DNA of 64,000 nucleotides from Aestuariispira ectoiniformans (lineage in GTDB: Bacteria > Pseudomonadota > Alphaproteobacteria > UBA8366 > Aestuariispiraceae): positions 1,240,001-1,304,000 of the forward strand of contig NZ_CP062788.1 in the NCBI RefSeq assembly GCF_025136295.1. The letters are read 5' to 3'. The notes under the pieces are model-generated. The model was not told where the DNA came from. It saw nothing but the letters and a program-made list of their open reading frames with translations, and did not search any database. Of this stretch, positions 50,446 to 59,602 are shown piece after piece. The position numbers and the translations under genes were made by a program. Positions within the stretch are counted from its first letter, which is position 1. The number at the start of each line of letters is the position of its first letter.

Positions 50446-52005
50446 ATGTCGGCAGTTGAAATGGAAAGTCGGGATCAATCCGCCACCGGCGGGCGACGGG
50501 CGGGGCGGCGCGCGCGAAAGCGGGCGGAACATACGGTATCAGCCGCGCCTTATGTCAAACGCAACATCCCGGTCTACGAGTTGTTGAGCGAGGAAAGCCT
50601 GACGCGGATCGAAGCGACCGCCGACCGCATCCTGGAAGAGGTCGGGATCGAGTTTCGCGGCGACCCGGAGGCTCTGCCCCTGTGGAAGGCGGCGGGGGCC
50701 GATGTACAGGGGGAACGGGTGCGTATGCCCCGCGGCCTGCCGCGTAAAATCATTCAGGACAACGCGCCGCGGCAGTTTACGTGGCATGCGCGCAATCCGG
50801 CAAAATCGGTGGAGATTGGCGGCGATAGTGTGGTCTTCGCCCCGGCCTATGGCTCCCCCTTCACCTTCGATCTGGATGACGGGCGGCGCTATGCCACCAT
50901 TGAGGATTTCCAGAATTTTGTGAAACTGGCCTATGTCACGCCTCACCTGCATGTCTCCGGCGGCACCATCTGCGAGCCGGTCGACCTGCCGGTCAACAAA
51001 CGTCATCTGGATATGGTCTACAGCCATTTCCGTTTTTCCGACAAGGCGGTCATGGGCTCCGTCACTGCGGCAGAGCGGGCCGAAGATACGGTCAGTATGG
51101 CAAAGATCGTCTTCGGGGAGGAATTCGTCGACCAAAACTGCGTTCTGGCCAGCATCATCAATGTGAATTCGCCGCTGGTGCTGGACGCAACCATGCTGGA
51201 CGCGTTGAAGGTCTATGCCCGCGCCGGACAGGCCAGCATCGTCACGCCTTTCATTCTGGGCGGGGCCATGGGGCCAGTGAGCGCGGCAGGTGCCTTGGCA
51301 CAATTCCTGGCCGAAGCCATGGCGGGCATGGCCTATGCGCAACTGATCCGCCCCGGCGCGCCGGTGATGATGGGGAACTTCCTGAGCAGCATGTCCATGC
51401 GCTCCGGCTCCCCCACCTTCGGCACGCCGGAACCGGACCTGGCGCTGATCGCGGCAGGGCAATTGGCAAGACGTCTGGGGGTGCCCCTGCGCGGTGGTGG
51501 CAGCCTGACCGCGGCCAAACTGCCCGATGCCCAGGCCTTTGTCGAAGGGGCGGCCAGCATGAAGGCCAGCGTCTTGGCGGGTATCAACTATGTCATGCAT
51601 TGTGCAGGCTGGCAGGAAGGCGGCCTGGTGATGGGCTATGAGAAATTCATCATCGACACCGATATCTGCGGCGCTATGACCCGCTTCCTGGAAGGGATCG
51701 ACTGTTCCGACGACAGCCTTGCGATGGATGCCTTCCGTGAGGTGGAACCGGGTAACCACTTCCTGCAATGCGAACATACCAAGGCCCACTACAAAACCGC
51801 CTTCTATGACGCCTTCACCGCCGACAACAATTCCTTCGAACAATGGTCGGACGCGGGCGCGAAGGATACCGCAAGGCGGGCCAATGATATCTGGCGCAAG
51901 CAGTTGGAAGAGTATCAGGCACCGGACCTGGACCCGGGTATTGACGAGGCATTGCAGGCCTTTATCCGCCAGCGGAAGGACAGCATGCCGGACGCCAGCT
52001 TCTAA
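50446..52005 (+). CDS. Trimethylamine methyltransferase (MttB) family protein, non-pyrrolysine
   Basis: The 519-residue protein has an arginine-rich N-terminus (RRAGRRARKRAE) and then an MttB TIM barrel, with RILEEVGIEFRGDPEALPLW near residue 68, SGGTICEPVDLPVNKRH near residue 175, and GSPTFGTPEPDLALIAAGQL near residue 325. No in-frame TAG occurs, so it is not a pyrrolysine enzyme. Non-Pyl relatives demethylate glycine betaine or other quaternary amines, giving the methyl group to a corrinoid protein. Neither a corrinoid protein nor a reactivase is nearby. ATG 50446 follows AGGAG. An enolase-superfamily gene follows 38 bases later. Confidence 0.9.
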   Translation: MSAVEMESRDQSATGGRRAGRRARKRAEHTVSAAPYVKRNIPVYELLSEESLTRIEATADRILEEVGIEFRGDPEALPLWKAAGADVQGERVRMPRGLPRKIIQDNAPRQFTWHARNPAKSVEIGGDSVVFAPAYGSPFTFDLDDGRRYATIEDFQNFVKLAYVTPHLHVSGGTICEPVDLPVNKRHLDMVYSHFRFSDKAVMGSVTAAERAEDTVSMAKIVFGEEFVDQNCVLASIINVNSPLVLDATMLDALKVYARAGQASIVTPFILGGAMGPVSAAGALAQFLAEAMAGMAYAQLIRPGAPVMMGNFLSSMSMRSGSPTFGTPEPDLALIAAGQLARRLGVPLRGGGSLTAAKLPDAQAFVEGAASMKASVLAGINYVMHCAGWQEGGLVMGYEKFIIDTDICGAMTRFLEGIDCSDDSLAMDAFREVEPGNHFLQCEHTKAHYKTAFYDAFTADNNSFEQWSDAGAKDTARRANDIWRKQLEEYQAPDLDPGIDEALQAFIRQRKDSMPDASF

Positions 52006-52043
52006 CTCAAAACGAACCGGAAAATTTGAACAGCGAGAAGCCC

Positions 52044-53210
52044 ATGAAGATCACGCGCCTCAAATACACACCCTTCAACATGCCTCTGGAAGTGCCGTTC
52101 CACTGGACCGGCGGGCTTTATCCCGGCGGCTCCAAGGTGCTGATCGAAGTGGAAACGGACGAGGGGATCGTGGGCTATGGCGAAGCGCCGTCGGTGGATG
52201 TCCTGCCCACCTTGAAGGATATGTCCGAGGCATTGATCGGGATGGACCCGATCGACATTGCCGCCTGCGAGATGTGTGTGGTGCCGCCCTGGCAGATCAC
52301 GGCCAATACGGATGATTCGACGGCGACCAAGGCTTTCGGTGCAATCGAAATGGCGCTTTGGGACATCCGGGGCAAGGCCTGGGACCAACCGCTATACAAA
52401 TTGCTGGGCGGGGCGGTACGCAAGGAGATCGCCTTCACCGAATATTTTGCCTTCCGCCCGGGCCGGGAAATGGATGAGGAAAGCATCGCCGATTACTGCG
52501 TCCGGATGAAGGAGGAACACGGCTCCACCTTTTTTGAGGGAAAGCTGATCCTGGGTGATCCGCATCTGGAGATTCGAACGGTTAAACGTTTGCGTGAGGC
52601 GCTGGGCGAGGAGGCGATGATCCGTCTCGATTCCAACATGCAATGGTCATTGCAGACGGCCCGCATGGTGCTGCGGGAACTGGAACCCTACAATATTTCC
52701 AACTATGAGGACCCGGTCGCGACATTCGAGGAAATGGCCGTCCTGCGCCAGCATTCCTCCATTCCCTTCTCCACCCATATCCCTGATGTGAAACGGGCGG
52801 CGGCCTTGGGCGCGCCGGATAATATCGTCACCAACTTCCCGGTTCTGGGCGGGATCAGCCGGGCCATGCGTTTCTTCGGGGCCTGCGAGGCGGCCAATGT
52901 CGGCTTCTGGTGTTACAGCGGTGATGCGGGCGTTTGTACGGCAGCCTATCTGCACGTCAGTGCGGCGATGCCTTGGTTGTTTCAGCCGTCGCAAAGCCTC
53001 TTCCGCTGGCAATATATCGACGTGATCGAAGGTGGTCCCTTCCGGCAGACCAATAACGTGATCCCCGTTCCCGAAGGCCCCGGCCTGGGAATCTCAATCG
53101 ACCGCGACAACCTCAAACGCATGCATCAGGATTTCGTGGATAATGGCCCTCTGGACCATTTCCGCAACCCGGAGGACAAATACCGGCATCGCCGCCTGCC
53201 GCTGGCGTGA
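52044..53210 (+). CDS. Enolase-superfamily enzyme (mandelate racemase/muconate lactonizing type, glucarate-dehydratase-related)
   Basis: The 388-residue protein has an N-terminal capping domain (1-120) and a beta/alpha barrel. Metal ligands appear as IRLDSNMQW (Asp near 193) and NYEDPVATFEEM (Glu near 219). The usual KxK pair at the second strand reads EGKLIL, so only one Lys is kept. The third ligand region reads PFSTHIPDV, unlike the standard Glu or Asp form and nearer the glucarate-dehydratase subgroup. It abstracts an alpha proton from a carboxylate for dehydration or racemisation. It follows the MttB gene, which hints at a betaine-like acid as substrate; this is inferred. Confidence 0.88.
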   Translation: MKITRLKYTPFNMPLEVPFHWTGGLYPGGSKVLIEVETDEGIVGYGEAPSVDVLPTLKDMSEALIGMDPIDIAACEMCVVPPWQITANTDDSTATKAFGAIEMALWDIRGKAWDQPLYKLLGGAVRKEIAFTEYFAFRPGREMDEESIADYCVRMKEEHGSTFFEGKLILGDPHLEIRTVKRLREALGEEAMIRLDSNMQWSLQTARMVLRELEPYNISNYEDPVATFEEMAVLRQHSSIPFSTHIPDVKRAAALGAPDNIVTNFPVLGGISRAMRFFGACEAANVGFWCYSGDAGVCTAAYLHVSAAMPWLFQPSQSLFRWQYIDVIEGGPFRQTNNVIPVPEGPGLGISIDRDNLKRMHQDFVDNGPLDHFRNPEDKYRHRRLPLA

Positions 53211-53217
53211 GGGGACT

Positions 53218-55365
53218 CTAGGCCACCATCTCCTGCAGGAAGTTGTCGACCTCAGCCGACAGATGTTTTGACTGTTCCGCCAGTTTGGAGGCGGCGTCGC
53301 GCACGGAATGGGAGGCCTTGCCGGTTTCTTCCGAGGCGACCATGACGTTGGAGGCGGTGCTGGTGACTTCCTCCGTGGCGTTGGCGGCCTCCCGAATGTT
53401 GCGGTTGATCTCGTCGGTGGCCGCAGACTGCTCCTCAGAGGCGGATGCGATGCCCGCAACAATTTCCTCCACTTCCTTGATCCCGGTTGTGACAACACCG
53501 ATACCGGTAGCGGCTTGTTGGACTGCGGCCTGGATTTGCGCGATCTGGGTGGATATCTCTTCCGTTGCGGTCGCCGTCTGGTTGGCGAGTGTCTTGACTT
53601 CGTTCGCAACCACGGCAAAACCTTTGCCTGCCTCCCCGGCCCGTGCGGATTCAATCGATGCGTTCAGGGCGAGAAGGTTGGTCTGATCCGCAATCTCGGA
53701 AATCAGTTCTACGACCTCACTGACCTTTTGCGAGGCATCCAAAAGGGTATTCACCGCCGACTCGCTGTCCTGGGCATTGAGGGAAACCTTGTTGGCGGTG
53801 CTGGCCGCATGGCTGGTCTGGCGGCTGATCTCGGAGATAGACCGCAGCAGTTCGTCTGCGGCCGCGGCCACCATCTGGACATTGGCGGAGGTCTGCTGGG
53901 AGACGCTTGAGGCGGAGGAGGACTGGCGGCTGGTTTCTTCTGCCGTGGCGGAAAGCTGTTCCGACGTCGCATGCAGGTCGTTGGAAGATGTGGAAACCGC
54001 AAGGACAATTCCCTTGATCCGGCTTTCAAAATTATTGGCCATTGCCTGTATTGCGGCACGTTTTTGCTCTTCGGCCCGAAGCTCTGCCTCCTCCTGTTCC
54101 TGCTGCAGGCGCTTCATTTCCAGGGCGTTGTCTTTGAAGACCGCGATGGAGCCTGCCATGTCACCGATTTCATCCTGCCGACGTGTTGCGGGGATGCGGA
54201 TTTCCAGATCGCCTTTTGCAAGGCTTCCCATGGCGCTGGTCATCCGGCTCAACGGACCCGTGATCGACCGGGCGAAAGTGATGCCGATCAACGTGCCGAT
54301 GGCCGTTACGGCACAAACTGCAACCGCGACCGCGAGGAGGATGTCACGGACGGGCTGCAGCGCTTCCGCCACGTCGACTTCACCCAGGATGGCCCAATGT
54401 GTGTTCATGAAATTCATGGGCGTATAGGCGGACAGAACTTCCACGCCGCGGTAGTCGGTAATTTCCATCACACCGCTTTCACCGGCCAGGGCACGTTCTG
54501 TTGTCTTTCCTTTAACTTCTGTCTTTAAAACACTGTTTTCTTTTGAGAAACGGGAGTTACTACGCATTAAATTGTCAGGTCCGACAATATATGTTTCGCC
54601 GGTTTTTCCCATCCCTGCGGCGTCGTTCATCAACTTGTTGATCTGTCCGATCGGCATCTGGAATGCGAGGACGGCGGCAAGCGAGCCATCCTTGTTCAGG
54701 ACGGGGGCGGCGATGAAACTGGCGGCGGCACCATTGCTGGGCGCGTAGGGTTTGAAATCATAGAAGGTGTCAAAACCGGATGCCGGGTTGTCGCGTACGG
54801 CCTGGAAGGCATAGGCCAGATCCGTCTGCTGCCAGGGGCCGTCCAGCAGGTTTGTGGCGAAATCCTGCTCCTTGTAGACGCTGTAGACAAGGTTTCCATC
54901 CGGGGCGATCAGGAAAATATCGTAATAGCCGCGTTCCTCCAGCAAGCGCCGGAACATGGGGTGATATTTCTGGTGAATCTCGTCATAGGCGGAACCGTCG
55001 TTTGTTGCGACCAGCTTGTCCTTTTCTCCGGCAGGATTGGGGTTGTCCTTAATATAGAGGCGCTGAAGGTCGGCCGACTTGTCACCGGGCAAATCGTTCC
55101 AGGCACCTTCGAAGTCCTTTGCTGCCTGCAATACAAACGGATGTGTTACCTGAAGGTTCAGGTCGGCGCGGATGGATTGCAGGTAGTTTTCCAGTGCGAC
55201 TTTCCGCGCGCCGGTCAGGGCGGTGAGTTTCTCGCCGACGGATTTTTCAAGGCTTTGTTGGGCAAGGTAGCCGACGATGGCACCGGTTGATGCCGTTGCG
55301 ACCAGGGTGAGGGCAACCACAATTGCCGGTAGCTTCACGGCAATGCGCAAATTCGAAATCTTCAT
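53218..55365 (-). CDS. Methyl-accepting chemotaxis protein with a double Cache domain
   Basis: The 715-residue chemoreceptor has TM1 at about 6-30 and a large periplasmic dCache_1 domain (about 35-320, with [20 protein letters not shown] and [20 protein letters not shown] in its two halves). TM2 follows at about 325-350, then HAMP and a signalling domain with tip [20 protein letters not shown]. Methylation helices are intact and no C-terminal CheR pentapeptide is seen. ATG 55365 gives the best spacing to AAGGGG; ATG 55368 is adjacent. It converges on the enolase-superfamily gene by 7 bases. It may sense a compound handled by the nearby pathway, but this is a guess. Confidence 0.95.
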   Translation of the reverse strand: MKISNLRIAVKLPAIVVALTLVATASTGAIVGYLAQQSLEKSVGEKLTALTGARKVALENYLQSIRADLNLQVTHPFVLQAAKDFEGAWNDLPGDKSADLQRLYIKDNPNPAGEKDKLVATNDGSAYDEIHQKYHPMFRRLLEERGYYDIFLIAPDGNLVYSVYKEQDFATNLLDGPWQQTDLAYAFQAVRDNPASGFDTFYDFKPYAPSNGAAASFIAAPVLNKDGSLAAVLAFQMPIGQINKLMNDAAGMGKTGETYIVGPDNLMRSNSRFSKENSVLKTEVKGKTTERALAGESGVMEITDYRGVEVLSAYTPMNFMNTHWAILGEVDVAEALQPVRDILLAVAVAVCAVTAIGTLIGITFARSITGPLSRMTSAMGSLAKGDLEIRIPATRRQDEIGDMAGSIAVFKDNALEMKRLQQEQEEAELRAEEQKRAAIQAMANNFESRIKGIVLAVSTSSNDLHATSEQLSATAEETSRQSSSASSVSQQTSANVQMVAAAADELLRSISEISRQTSHAASTANKVSLNAQDSESAVNTLLDASQKVSEVVELISEIADQTNLLALNASIESARAGEAGKGFAVVANEVKTLANQTATATEEISTQIAQIQAAVQQAATGIGVVTTGIKEVEEIVAGIASASEEQSAATDEINRNIREAANATEEVTSTASNVMVASEETGKASHSVRDAASKLAEQSKHLSAEVDNFLQEMVA

Positions 55366-55504
55366 CATTCCCCCCTTTGTTCTCCCAATAAAAGAAGCCA
55401 ATCACAGGAGAACACGTTTAGCGAGTATACGTGATGAAGATTATTAGATAAATAAAAAATAAAATGTGATGTATTTTTCGGCATCCCTGCGGCTATTCGG
55501 AAAA

Positions 55505-55539
55505 CGGCTCTGCGACAGGGATTGAAAGGGGCAGAGCCG
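55505..55539 (-). terminator. Intrinsic terminator after the creatininase-family gene
   Basis: CGGCTCTGC (55505-55513) pairs with GCAGAGCCG (55531-55539). On the minus strand the stem is followed by TTTTCC. It lies 32 bases beyond the stop of the creatininase-family gene. Confidence 0.75.
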
Positions 55540-55571
55540 CTAAAAGACGACGACCCTGCCTTTGTTTCCGC

Positions 55572-56321
55572 CTAGACTTCCGCCTTCAGGAATTTGTGAT
55601 AGTCCTCGACGACCGCCGCGCTGGCGGTTTCCACAAACAGTTTGCCATGTTCCGGCGTTGCCAGCCAGGAAGCAGCGGCCATACGCCCGTCGGGGAAGAG
55701 CGCACGATAGTCGCTGGCATCGGCGAACCAGCGCTCAAACGGCGCGGCGGGGCTTTCCTTCATGGATTTCACCGCCTGCGGGTAGACATATTGGGTTACG
55801 GCCACTTCCGACGGGGTGGCGTGGAAGCCTTCATCGTCACCGTAGAGTTCCTTCTGCAGGTCGGTTACCGGCTTCATGGCGAACCAGTTGGCCAGACGGC
55901 AACGAATTGCCGTGCCGTTGTTGGCGCCGTCGAAACTGGCGTCGGCGTAAATTTCCTGGAAGGCGGTTTGCACCGTGGTGATGTTGCCACCATGGCCATT
56001 GACGAAATAGAAATGGGTAAAGCCGTTGCGCGCCAGCGATTGCACATAGTCACGGATAACCGCGATCAGGGTCGTCGGGCGCAGCGACATGCTGCCGGGG
56101 AAGCCCAGGTGATGCTGTGCCATGCCGACATTAATGGTCGGGCCGACCAGAATATCGGCGGCGTCGCCCGCATGACGGCCGATGAACTGGGCAGTTTGCG
56201 CGTCCGTCCCGATCAGGCCCATGGGGCCATGCTGCTCCTGGGAGCCGATCGGCATGATGACGCCGGTGCTGGTTTTCAAATATTCGGCAACCTCGTCGGA
56301 GGTCATGAGATCGAGCCGCAT
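55572..56321 (-). CDS. Creatininase family protein (creatinine amidohydrolase-like)
   Basis: The 249-residue protein has the creatininase fold with its metal residues: MPIGSQEQHGPMGLIGTDAQ (about 23-42) holds Glu, His and Asp ligands, and FVNGHGGN near residue 107 holds the next His. ATPSEVAVTQYV near residue 168 supplies the last glutamate. Family members hydrolyse cyclic or linear amides such as creatinine, formamide precursors of F420/riboflavin, or mycofactocin peptides. ATG 56321 follows AAGAGGG. It is monocistronic between a chemoreceptor and a DMT exporter. Substrate unknown. Confidence 0.9.
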   Translation of the reverse strand: MRLDLMTSDEVAEYLKTSTGVIMPIGSQEQHGPMGLIGTDAQTAQFIGRHAGDAADILVGPTINVGMAQHHLGFPGSMSLRPTTLIAVIRDYVQSLARNGFTHFYFVNGHGGNITTVQTAFQEIYADASFDGANNGTAIRCRLANWFAMKPVTDLQKELYGDDEGFHATPSEVAVTQYVYPQAVKSMKESPAAPFERWFADASDYRALFPDGRMAAASWLATPEHGKLFVETASAAVVEDYHKFLKAEV

Positions 56322-56453
56322 CGTGGTGTCCCTCTTGTTTCTATTGATTGGCTGCCATAGTGGAGCCTGCAACCAATTGCTTCAAGCCAGTCCTGGGATA
56401 TGCACTTGTGAGGCGGCAGATATATTAGATGGGGAGAGGTGACAGAAAGAAGA

Positions 56454-56471
56454 CGGCTGCATTGGCAGCCG
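56454..56471 (-). terminator. Possible terminator after the DMT transporter gene
   Basis: CGGCTGC (56454-56460) pairs with GCAGCCG (56465-56471) around ATTG. The minus-strand tail is the pyrimidine-rich TCTTCTTTCT rather than a clean T-run. Confidence 0.45.
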
Positions 56472-56508
56472 CCTTGGTTATCCGCCTCTATTGATCAGGG
56501 TAAGTGTT

Positions 56509-57444
56509 CTACTGCTTCTTGCCCCGAATCTGGGCTGTTATGGCGACGGCAATGCCAAGGGCAATCACGCCGGCACCGATCCAGGTCTTGGCCGCATAGC
56601 TTTCGCCGAGCAGGGCGGTGGCGGCAATCAGACCGACGGCGGCGGCCACATAGCCGATCTGGCTGAGCAGGACCGGCCCGCCTTTCTGCTGCAGACGGAA
56701 GAAAGCCGGGAAGGTCATACCTGCGACGATCATCTGGGTAACCACCGCTGTTGGTGTAAGCGCGAGTTCACCCAGCGGCAACCCGCCCGTCGTTATCAGC
56801 AATATGCCTAGGAAAACCAGGACAGAGAAGGCGTGGCTCCAGAAGGCGAGAGCGTCGGGGGAGGCGTCTTTCGGCCAGTCCAACGTGCGATAGACATTCC
56901 CGGAGGCCAACGTCAGCGGAACCGCCAAGGCAGCAACGATCCAGATGAAAGACGGAGCTTCCGGTGCGGAGCCACGGGTGATGCTGACGATGACGGCACC
57001 CGCCAGCCCAAGGGCAATCCCGGCGATGCCCATCCTGCCGGGGGCCTTCAGGCCGCTGAGGGTTGCGATTGCCAGCGTGAAGACCGGCGACAATGCGAAC
57101 ATCAGCCCGGCATAGCCTGCGCCCACATGGGGGATGACCGTGAACAACAGCAGGTTGGGCGCGATATAGGAAATGACACCGGAGATCACCGCATAGCGCA
57201 GCATCCGGCCCCGCGGCAGGCGCAGGTGGCCCCTGAACGCCAGGACGGGTAGCAGGGCAAGACAGGCACCCAACGATACGAGCATGGCCCAGATCGTGGG
57301 AGAGACACCAGCCGTTCCGGCGATTTTGCCCAGGGGAAAGTTAAATCCGATCAGGGTGCCGGTCACAACCAGAAGCAGGGACGGGCTTTGCAGCAGACCG
57401 GAGCCCGAATGGGCGGCGGGTGGATTGGTGACACGGGCCGTCAT
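56509..57444 (-). CDS. EamA/DMT family transporter
   Basis: The 311-residue inner-membrane protein has ten hydrophobic segments in two EamA repeats (about 25-150 and 165-305). LVVTGTLIGFNFPLGKIAG opens the first repeat and GIAGIALGLAGAVIVSI ends it. The second repeat carries QIGYVAAAVGLIAATALLGE near residue 265, a typical EamA ending. Members export metabolites such as amino acids or nucleosides. It lies 27 bases downstream of the nitroreductase gene on the same strand, so the two may be cotranscribed under the MarR regulator. Substrate unknown. Confidence 0.9.
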   Translation of the reverse strand: MTARVTNPPAAHSGSGLLQSPSLLLVVTGTLIGFNFPLGKIAGTAGVSPTIWAMLVSLGACLALLPVLAFRGHLRLPRGRMLRYAVISGVISYIAPNLLLFTVIPHVGAGYAGLMFALSPVFTLAIATLSGLKAPGRMGIAGIALGLAGAVIVSITRGSAPEAPSFIWIVAALAVPLTLASGNVYRTLDWPKDASPDALAFWSHAFSVLVFLGILLITTGGLPLGELALTPTAVVTQMIVAGMTFPAFFRLQQKGGPVLLSQIGYVAAAVGLIAATALLGESYAAKTWIGAGVIALGIAVAITAQIRGKKQ

Positions 57445-57471
57445 GGCTGTATCCTCCTTGATAACGCGGCG

Positions 57472-58092
57472 TCAGGCCGCCTCGCTTTCCGGGATGGCAT
57501 GTGCGGGGAAGCTGCCGGAAAAGGCAATTTCCGACAGCGGCTTGCGTGGGCTGGGCGCTTCCATTTCCTGCAGGAAGTCCGGCAGGGATTCCTTCTCACC
57601 GCGACGGCCGAGAGCCACAGCGATCTCGATCTTGAAACGTTCCGGTACGCCCAACTGATCCTTGATATCGTCGAAGAGGATGCCTGCCATAGCATGGGCG
57701 TTATAGTCCAGGGCGGCTGCCTGAAGGGCCATATGCGTGGCGGCAGCCCCGGCATCGAAGCTGTGATAATGCGAGGGCAGGTCCGGGCGCTGATCCCCAT
57801 CGCCGGGCATGATCCGGTCGGACAGTACCAGGACGAGGCTGGAGGCATGCTGGCCCCAGGCGCGGTTAAAATCGTCCAGGAAGGAGACATATTGCTCCCA
57901 ATGGGCGTCGCCGCGGCGGGCGTAAAGGAAGCGCCAGGGCTGAATATTATAGCAGGACTGGGCCCAGCGGGCGGCTTCCAGGATACGCAGTAAATCCGCT
58001 TCCGGCATCTCGCTGGCGTCGTAGGACCGCGGCGACCAGCGGTTCAGGAAGATGGATTCAATCGGGTGATCAGCGTTTCTCGGGTTTGACAT
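57472..58092 (-). CDS. Nitroreductase family protein
   Basis: The 206-residue flavoprotein has the FMN-binding arginine pair in LNRWSPRSYD (about residues 16-25), EAARWAQSCYNIQPWRFLYA near residue 40, a mid-protein DAGAAATHMALQAAALDYNA, and the late GRRGEKESLP. Such proteins reduce nitroaromatics, quinones or other electrophiles with NAD(P)H. ATG 58092 is used. The gene diverges from a MarR regulator across a region with a strong inverted repeat. It is followed closely by a DMT exporter gene, an arrangement that suits detoxification with export. Confidence 0.91.
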   Translation of the reverse strand: MSNPRNADHPIESIFLNRWSPRSYDASEMPEADLLRILEAARWAQSCYNIQPWRFLYARRGDAHWEQYVSFLDDFNRAWGQHASSLVLVLSDRIMPGDGDQRPDLPSHYHSFDAGAAATHMALQAAALDYNAHAMAGILFDDIKDQLGVPERFKIEIAVALGRRGEKESLPDFLQEMEAPSPRKPLSEIAFSGSFPAHAIPESEAA

Positions 58093-58139
58093 CAGTTTCT
58101 CCTTCCCCCCTGGGGCAGTGTCGTGTATTCCTTCATGAA

Positions 58140-58174
58140 ATATTTCGATGAAAAGTATTTCTACGTCGAAATAT
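58140..58174. promoter_or_regulatory. Inverted repeat in the nitroreductase/MarR divergent promoter
   Basis: ATATTTCGA (58140-58148) and TCGAAATAT (58166-58174) are perfect 9-base inverted arms 17 bases apart. GAAATATTTC (58137-58146) is an overlapping 10-base palindrome. The site is 32 bases upstream of the MarR start and suits a MarR dimer that controls both directions. Confidence 0.6.
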
Positions 58175-58206
58175 CCTATGTAGTGGTAAATAAGGTGATC
58201 TGTGAA

Positions 58207-58719
58207 ATGAGTCAAGAGGGGAAATCCGTTGCCGGAACGCCGGTTGTCGGGATCGAAGCAGAAACCCTGGTGGAACAATGGGCGCGGGAACGCCCGGATC
58301 TGGACCCGACCCCGATGGGCATTTGTGCCGATCTCTGGCGGGCAGGCGATCGTGTGCGTGCCAAAGTGAATGAAAACTTGGCGCGTTATAGCCTGGATCT
58401 ACCGGGGTGTGATGTGGTTTTCACCCTGCGCCGTCAGGGCAAAGACGTCTCTTTGTCACCTTCGCATCTGGCGAAATTGATGATGCTGTCCAGTTCGGCC
58501 ACAACCAATCGCCTCGACCGCCTGGAAAAAAAGGGACTGATCGAGCGCATCGCCGATCCGAATGACCGGCGCGCCCTGAAAGTACGGCTGACGGCTGAGG
58601 GACTGGCGCTTGTGGAGGATATGGTTGTTACCCATGTCGCGACCGAAGCCGCCAGCCTAGCCAAATTAAGCGGCGCGGAACGCGAGCAGCTTTTGGCCCT
58701 GTTGGCAAAGATCGGGTAG
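58207..58719 (+). CDS. MarR family transcriptional regulator
   Basis: The 170-residue protein has an N-terminal dimerisation helix (LDPTPMGICADLWRAGDRVR), a winged helix with LSPSHLAKLMMLSSSATTNR (about 79-98), and the wing IADPNDRRALKVRLT, the conserved MarR DxR region. ATG 58207 is chosen; the frame runs further upstream, through the operator, which argues against the longer start. It is divergent from the nitroreductase gene and separated from it by a perfect inverted repeat. Likely ligands are phenolic or oxidising compounds, as for many MarR proteins. Confidence 0.91.
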   Translation: MSQEGKSVAGTPVVGIEAETLVEQWARERPDLDPTPMGICADLWRAGDRVRAKVNENLARYSLDLPGCDVVFTLRRQGKDVSLSPSHLAKLMMLSSSATTNRLDRLEKKGLIERIADPNDRRALKVRLTAEGLALVEDMVVTHVATEAASLAKLSGAEREQLLALLAKIG

Positions 58720-58836
58720 GTCAGCCCACGCCTTCGAACCTGTCGTCAGGCGTGGACTTGCCGCGCGCGTTGCCTCTTGCCATCCGTTCGAATCCTGCTA
58801 CACAGGGCGTCCGACAGCTATATTTAGGAACTTGTT

Positions 58837-59472
58837 ATGTCGGACTTTTCCACCATCACTCTTTTTGCCGCGGCGGCACTGGTCCTTACAGCCACGCCGG
58901 GGCCGGATATGTTGCTTATCGCCTCGCGTAGCGTCAGCCAGGGGCGCGCGGCGGGATTTCTGACCTATGCAGGGATCGCCATCGGCACTTATTGTCATGC
59001 CCTGGCGGCAGCACTGGGACTGTCCCAATTGTTCCAGACAGTGCCGATCGCCTATGAGATCGTGCGTTGGGTTGGGGCGGCCTATCTGCTCTATCTCGCC
59101 TTCAAGACCATTCGCTCAGGCGGCGGAGATGCTTTGTCGCCTGTAGGTGGCTTGAGGCGTCTATCGGGGAAGCGGGTCTTTGCCGAAGGGTTGATGACCA
59201 ATATCCTTAACCCGAAAATGGCGCTTTTCGTGCTGGCGCTGTTTCCGCAATTCATCCGCATGGAAGACGGGTCGATGATTGCCCAGATGCTTGTTCTGGC
59301 AACGGTTCTCAATGGGATCGGGTTTATTGTGAATGGATCGGTTGTCCTGTTGGGCGGTCACATCCGCCGCCGTCTTGCAGGCCTCTCCCGGTTCCCGAAG
59401 TTGCCTCAATATCTTCTTGCGACAGTCTTCACCGGGCTGGCTCTTCGTCTCGCGCTGGGCAGCCGGACCTGA
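58837..59472 (+). CDS. LysE family translocator (RhtB-type amino-acid exporter)
   Basis: The 211-residue inner-membrane protein has about six hydrophobic segments and the LysE/RhtB pattern. TATPGPDMLLIASRSVSQGR near residue 19 is the family signature. AGFLTYAGIAIGTYCHALAA follows, and GLMTNILNPKMALFVLALFPQF near residue 126 is another hallmark. It exports amino acids such as threonine or homoserine lactone precursors; substrate unknown. It is monocistronic and converges on pyrE, with a nested palindromic repeat between them. Confidence 0.92.
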   Translation: MSDFSTITLFAAAALVLTATPGPDMLLIASRSVSQGRAAGFLTYAGIAIGTYCHALAAALGLSQLFQTVPIAYEIVRWVGAAYLLYLAFKTIRSGGGDALSPVGGLRRLSGKRVFAEGLMTNILNPKMALFVLALFPQFIRMEDGSMIAQMLVLATVLNGIGFIVNGSVVLLGGHIRRRLAGLSRFPKLPQYLLATVFTGLALRLALGSRT

Positions 59473-59492
59473 TTTCCCGTTACGCGTAGAGA

Positions 59493-59571
59493 CCCTCACC
59501 CTCCCTCTCCCGTAAACGGGCGAGGGCAAAAAATAACCCTCTCCCAAAACTGGGAGAGGGTTGGGTGAGGG
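59493..59571. repeat. Nested palindromic intergenic repeat (CCCTCACCC...GGGTGAGGG type)
   Basis: Outer arms CCCTCACCC (59493-59501) and GGGTGAGGG (59563-59571) enclose two hairpins. One is CCCTCTCCCG-TAAA-CGGG-CGAGGG near 59503-59526. The other is the perfect ACCCTCTCCCA-AAAC-TGGGAGAGGGT at 59536-59561. This type of repeat is common between genes in proteobacteria. Here it separates convergent lysE-type and pyrE genes and can end both transcripts. Confidence 0.75.
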
Positions 59572-59602
59572 TTTTTCCCTGAAAGGCCGGTCTGTTAAGG
59601 GT

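Noticed and set aside
50539-51843. A 434-codon minus-strand frame opposite the MttB gene
   Set aside because: It is antisense to a clear MttB-family gene and has shadow-like composition.
50446-52005. Possible pyrrolysine-containing MttB
   Set aside because: The frame reads through without an in-frame TAG and no pyl genes are in the window, so it belongs to the non-pyrrolysine branch.
58785-58805. tRNA-like GTTCGAATCC near a CA-rich end
   Set aside because: The flanking bases cannot form a T-stem and no acceptor or anticodon arm is present upstream.
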